Source of the DNA: Branchiostoma belcheri
Lineage: Eukaryota; Chordata; Leptocardii; Amphioxiformes; Branchiostomatidae
Assembly (NCBI RefSeq): GCF_001625305.1
Contig: NW_017803851.1
Span: forward strand, 5,300-69,299
Reading direction: 5' to 3'
Length of the DNA: 64,000 nt
In this document: positions 59,526-64,000 of the stretch, one piece after another
Layout: each line of letters begins with the position of its first letter
Position numbering within the stretch: position 1 is the first letter of the stretch
Notes under the pieces: model-generated
The model's database searches: none
What the model saw: only the letters and a program-made list of their open reading frames with translations
What the model was told of the DNA's origin: nothing
Position numbers and translations under genes: made by a program

Positions 59526-59895
59526 GGGCTTGGGATCCAGATGGCTAAAATGTATCCAATTTTGCAACCCTGGTGAATATTATACGACAGGTGTATTTTT
59601 TATTACATTTCACGCAATGCCATAAGGATCTATTCAACACACATACATGTACATTACACCAGTTATATACTACTGTCAACCAGTTGCAGACTAGGGTGCC
59701 AGTATAATCTTATGTGAGACAGGTGCCCTAGTCTGTATCAGGTTAACAGTTACTGTTAGTAGTATACATGTATATAGCTGGTATAATGTATGTGTTGAAT
59801 AGACCCATGAAAAGTTAAACCAGTAATACAACCGCTTTGTCATGTTCTCAAGGCTGGCCAAAATAGACGCGTTTAGCCATCCGGATCCCAAGCCC
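59526..59895. mobile_element. 370-bp foldback element just after the receptor stop codon
   Basis: The outer ends GGGCTTGGGATCC.GATGGC (59526-) and its inverted copy ending at 59895 match over 24 bp with one mismatch. Inside, further inverted pairs continue (CTATTCAACACA / TGTGTTGAATAG; AGACTAGGGTGCC / GGTGCCCTAGTCT), so nearly the whole segment folds on itself. It starts 16 bp after the TAA and would lie in the receptor's 3' UTR. Confidence 0.82.
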
Positions 59896-60169
59896 AATCA
59901 ATATAAGGTACCAGTACTAGCGTAGCACATATTTTTTATAAGTAAAGGGTACTGTGTATCTTTTTTTATTCTTACATTTTCATTTACATTACAGTTAAGC
60001 AAAGAATATAGCTCATGTTGACGTGCATGTATATATGAAGCAAATTCTACTAGGTTTCCAGATTACAAGACGTTTTAAATCTGAGACGTCTCTTTAGTTG
60101 AAAAGGATGTTAACAAAGTAACATGGAGTATTTAAAACTACATATATGAAGTTAATCTGCAATTATAGT

Positions 60170-60380
60170 TTATTCCCGGCCTTTCTTTTCCTCAAGAAAG
60201 GCAATAGTTGCTGCTGCTCCTTGCTGTAAAACACAATAAGGAATATTTAAGGCTGCTACAAAAATAAACACTGTTAACATTCATTTAGTAGCTTCATTAT
60301 ATAGAAACAGTGCACACACCCATGCATGCACACACATGCCTACATGCACACATGCACACACACGCACATATACACATGCA

Positions 60381-60416
<36 letters not shown>

Positions 60417-63400
60417 GGAACACACAGATATGTACATGCATCCACACACACACAGGAACACACACGCAACACACACACATTTTACACACTCATACACACA
60501 CACACACACACACACACCATTGTGCAACCATATTTAGTACTACAACATGTCAGCTCACCCTCATGAGAAACTCCATGTCCTCAGATGCCATGTCAAAATC
60601 CATGGTGCCCACATAGTCCACATCTATGGCCACGGACCTGTTAACGTCATCTTCCTGGAGATAGAAAGCTTTCCAGCTTTAGACGTTCCAAAGGTCTACA
60701 GGATGTTAACATGTTACATGCAATGGAAAATATTTGCCGCATGCATGCGTGCTAAATAAAATGCAGGAAACAGCAACAGTTGTGTGTGTGCTTGGTAGAA
60801 TGGAGAATTCTTCTTCCACAACTACTGAATTTGACCTTGATCCAGTGAATGCGGTTATTATCCTCTCAGTCTATGACCTTGACCCTCCCCAGTTTATATG
60901 AATGAATGAATGAATGAAGACCTTTATTGTACACAAATACCCAAAGGGTTCAGTACAGGTCACAGGAAAGACTCACAGTTTGCAATGAATATATACAATG
61001 TACAAGCTAGCGCTAATTCTATGTTCTATGGACATATAATCTAATAATTACAATAATATGGCTTCTTCTCGCTTCTTAGTAATGATGTAGATATAAGTAC
61101 AGATGTGTTTTATAATCGAAGGCTATAACAAAGTTATTCATAGGATATGACTTGTCACGGCTGACTGATATAATGGTCGTGGAAGAAGAATTTTCCATTC
61201 CTCGAAGACTAGCCAACTTGAAGTTATATGTATAGACGGTCCTAGTTCTAGTAAGCAATCACCCTTCAGTATGCTAACACAAAACAGTAATTGGACAGAT
61301 GTATGAGGTATAGACAACTCACAGAGATAGCGCTATTGCTTCCCACGAATTCCAGCATAGTACTGAAATACTGGCGCGGGGTTGAGACAGGCCTGAGTCC
61401 AAGGGTTGCAAGGGACCGAAGTTGTCGTATATTTTCCTCAGTCGGTCTGTCGTCAGCTGAAATACATGAAATAGAGAATATCCCACTGAATAACACTTAA
61501 CAAGAAAGCTAATATTTCAACCCCCTAGAGAGTATTTAGAGTTTCTGTCAATCTATAGCTATCGGCGCAACCAAAGAGATCATTTGACATACTTTAAATG
61601 GGCCTAAAACAGAAACTTCGCAGTAACAAGCCCTAGGTGAGTATATCATCAGTAACTGTGGATGGGCTCACCCCCCGCCCGCCTGCAGGGGGGGGATTGG
61701 CATTTAGACTGCAAACTTGACTACAATCTGCGGTTACAACGTCCTCCACCTTCCTGACACCATTGTGCATTAGAATACCTACAAATACGCCCAAAACGAT
61801 AATTAACTTAGCTAATCTTCATCTAATCATACGGTAGATATCTTCAACAAGTCAATCAAAGCAATCAGATGACTTACTTTTCCAGCCTCATCAATCATCA
61901 GCATTTCAAACGCCTTCTCCTTTGACGGTGCGTCCAGGATAGCGATGTCCTCATCGCTGAAGGTCTAAAATTTAAGGTAGATGGAACGATTCACATGAAT
62001 TTTGTAACAAATATTACGCCAGAGGTTGTGCCTGTCATCATATGAAATTGTTTCTATGATCAATTTACAAGAATCGTATGTATGTATCGTCGGTGGCCTA
62101 TGCTCCGCACGGGGCCAAGGGCCCAGGTAAGGTAAGGTACAGGACAAGCAATTACAATATTTTAATCATGTCCTTTCATTTGAATCATTTTCTGAAGCGA
62201 AACATTCACTTTTATTTTAACATTAACAACTGCACAAAAGAAAAATGCATTTAATTTGCGTCATCACTATACCCTGTAGACGAGTTTCTTTGCTTCCTCT
62301 GTATGTATCATAGTCGGTCGTTCTGGTCGTGGAATCGGTCGCAAGGCTGATGTTGAAATTGCTACCTCCTAAAATTGGAATTTCTGTGTGAGTTAAGACC
62401 TTTATTGCAAATTTGTGCCATACTGGGCTACAAGTACAGGCCACAAAAAACGTGTGCAACATTAATAAGACTAGGTACATTATTCAATGTCAAATGAATC
62501 GAATCTTTGTTCCAAGGTTAAACAGGCAGGTCCATTTTTTGTCAGGGAAGCGACCGAGATAGCATCAAATGTAAAGCTAAAAAAAGAGACAAGAATGTGC
62601 ATTCAAGGTACGCACCTTTCCTGCCATTTCAGGTAAGGGAGCAAGAATTGTTTCTTCAATCGTCTCAATCATTACCCTCACATCCTCGCCGACTAGTTTC
62701 CTTAAGGAGTCAATGCTCGCGATTTGTGCCTTTTTGCGCTCGTCCGTCTTTCCCCGGTAATTCCTGTCATGTGTGGTACCACGACAACATAGATCTTTCA
62801 CCAAATCAAGGATCTGTTACATTTTCATCATATGAAAAGTATCTAAAACTGCTGACAAAGGTAGTCCATAGTAATTGGTGATTCAAGCCCCTGTCACATC
62901 TACAGCTGATCGATACATGCCTCCCGACATACTATGGTCTACGGCTGGGAGTTACTAGTACTCAGTGTGAGCACATCCTCCCATAGCAGGGTCAGCAGCT
63001 CCGAGTCCCTCCGCCACTAACCCTGCCGAATCAGCCCGGCTTTTTCTACTCCTGTGGTCGCGGAGTAGAAAAGCCGGGCTGATTCGGCAGGGTTAGTGGC
63101 GGAGGGACTCGGAGCTGCTGACCCTGCTATGGGAGGATGGACTCGGAGCTGCTGACCCTGCTATGGGAGGATGCGTGAGCAAGGACATTTGTGGGGAGTA
63201 GGCCAGCAATGTCGCTAAAAAGTCGTCTGCCATCCGACTATGCATTCTGACAAACTCGAGAAAGTCTTGTTCTTATTAGAACTGCATACTGGAGCTGCGT
63301 TAGAAGGGATTCCAGGCTACTCCCAACACAGCAACAACCTTATTATTAGTTGGGAGTGGTTGGGAGCAAAAGTTGTTGAATGTGTGACAGGGGCTTTAGG

Positions 63401-64000
63401 AATAGAAAAAAGGCGATATTCCGTAGTGGAAGAATCTTACTAATGTGAACGAATAACAGCCAAGAGGTATATCGATAACCGAAAATTTCTAGTTCCTTTA
63501 GCAAGGAATGTACACAGCTTACGTGTATAGCTCCGTGCCCTTTCTCTCCATTTTTAATTTCGGTTCCCTCTCCATCAGCTTTTTCTGCCGCTCCTCAATC
63601 TGTTCCTGGTACATTTCACGGTCACTGCTAGAGAACTGAATATTAAGGAAAATCTATAAGTCGTGATTGTGAAATCACTTCAAGTCTTTTGAATTTACTG
63701 CTCTTGTATGAAAATCTGATGGATGTTTCTACAGGTTGAAAATGTTGCAAAAACATTTCAAGCAATCCTTACGGTAACCATTCATATTCATTGGCCAAGC
63801 AGTGACCATTAGCCTTCGGTTGCAATCACACGCTATGAATCTGGTTTACTTGTACTACAGTCCAAAAATGTATCCTACCAACAGAATGCCAAGAGTCTTG
63901 TCGTTCCTGGTGTCGAACCGCTCCTTCCTGTTCTCCGGGTGGAACATCCGGCGAACCATCTGTCCTTCTTCCACCGTCAGCCTCTCTTGGAAGGTGTCTT
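60170..64000 (-). CDS. Unrecognised charged multi-exon protein gene, 3' part
   Basis: I do not recognise the family. Exons supported by AG/GT borders: 63879-64000 (continues past the edge), 63523-63635, 62616-62813, 62273-62368, 61878-61964, 61323-61456, 60559-60654 and 60170-60223 with TAA. The peptides are charged and helical in look: QMVRRMFHPENRKERFDTRNDKTLG, MYQEQIEERQKKLMERE, IETIEETILAPLPEMAGK, DEDIAILDAPSKEKAFEMLM, MDFDMASEDMEFLM, TIAFLEEKKGRE. Two junctions do not agree in phase (63523 to 62813, and 61878 to 61456), so a short exon of length 3n+1 is probably missed in each gap. The exon at 61323-61456 is open in two frames. An AATAAA overlaps the stop codon on the minus strand. Convergent with the receptor, 660 bp apart. 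Possibly a ciliary or cytoskeletal protein, but that is a guess. Confidence 0.68.
60310..60520. repeat. (CA)n/(TG)n microsatellite
   Basis: Imperfect CA repeat of about 210 bp with ATGCACAC variants, lying in the last intron of the minus-strand gene. Frames rich in His/Thr or Cys/Val here are translated repeat. Confidence 0.95.
60896..61010 (-). mobile_element. Retrotransposon 3' tail, (TGAA)n-ended
   Basis: ATGAATGAATGAATGAATGA followed by GACCTTTATTGTACACAAA and a GTACAGGTCAC word is the 3' end of a minus-strand non-LTR element or SINE. A related tail without the TGAA repeat lies at about 62396-62450 (GACCTTTATTGCAAATTTGT). No protein remnant is attached to either. Confidence 0.6.
62884..63398. 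mobile_element. ~515-bp element with AAGCCCCTGTCACA ends, containing H3
   Basis: AAGCCCCTGTCACA (about 62885) and TGTGACAGGGGCTT (about 63384) are inverted copies. The hairpin element H3 lies inside, so H3 inserted into this older element. No flanking duplication could be confirmed. It sits in an intron of the minus-strand gene. Confidence 0.6.
62974..63173. mobile_element. Long hairpin element H3 (200 bp) with 8-bp duplication
   Basis: Left arm 62974-63052 and right arm 63062-63139 are inverted copies identical except for one T, around a 9-bp loop. The right terminus is then repeated in the same direction (63141-63173: ACTCGGAGCTGC ... GGGAGGATG). Ends are CATCCTCC...GGAGGATG. Flanks are TGTGAGCA (62966-62973) and CGTGAGCA (63174-63181), an 8-bp target duplication with one mismatch, placed outside the extra terminus. 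Confidence 0.92.

Overview
The window looks like a piece of an invertebrate deuterostome genome, most likely amphioxus (Branchiostoma). The evidence is multi-exon genes with GT-AG introns, a chordate-style gene content (a Scratch zinc-finger factor, an A1CF/RBM46-like RNA-binding protein, a TNF-receptor-family death receptor) and a dense, varied load of non-LTR retrotransposons and small palindromic DNA elements. One retrotransposon carries a 2A-like motif, a trait reported for amphioxus CR1 elements. The species call is an inference from gene style and repeats, not from a marker gene.

Layout. 0-12.6 kb is almost purely repeats: minisatellites, tRNA-like SINE pieces, non-autonomous DNA transposons with visible terminal repeats, and low-complexity arrays. 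12.75-15.25 kb (+) holds a three-RRM gene of the A1CF/RBM46/RBM47 family whose large exon ends at a TAG inside the start of its C-terminal dsRBD-like motif. 17.8-19.3, 23.2-27.0, 28.4-30.5, 32.5-33.4, 38.1-38.9, 39.9-40.7 and 44.3-45.0 kb hold remnants of at least five kinds of non-LTR retrotransposon, including a nearly complete CR1-like element (PHD finger, endonuclease, reverse transcriptase) and two cases of one element nested in another repeat.

34.2-48.2 kb (-) is one gene: a five-exon Scratch (Snail superfamily) transcription factor. Its SNAG-domain first exon lies inside a longer unrelated open frame, and its 11.3-kb second intron contains a tandem palindrome array, an RTE fragment and a local segmental duplication. 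53.4-59.5 kb (+) is a ten-exon TNF-receptor-superfamily gene with cysteine-rich repeats, one membrane span, a long acidic cytoplasmic tail and a C-terminal death domain; its signal-peptide exon was not found. 60.2-64.0 kb (-) holds the 3' exons of an unrecognised, highly charged protein gene that runs off the right edge, tail-to-tail with the receptor.

The most unusual signals are: (1) three near-perfect hairpin elements (about 46.2, 47.5 and 63.0 kb) that share the terminus CATCCTCC...GGAGGATG, differ inside, and are each flanked by an 8-bp target duplication; (2) a tandem array of eleven 27-bp palindromes at 36.5-37.0 kb with about 41-bp spacing; (3) the 2A-like motif in the CR1 element; (4) the lost last zinc ligand in Scratch; (5) the TAG in the A1CF-like dsRBD motif. 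The genes do not form an operon or pathway; each is an independent eukaryotic locus.
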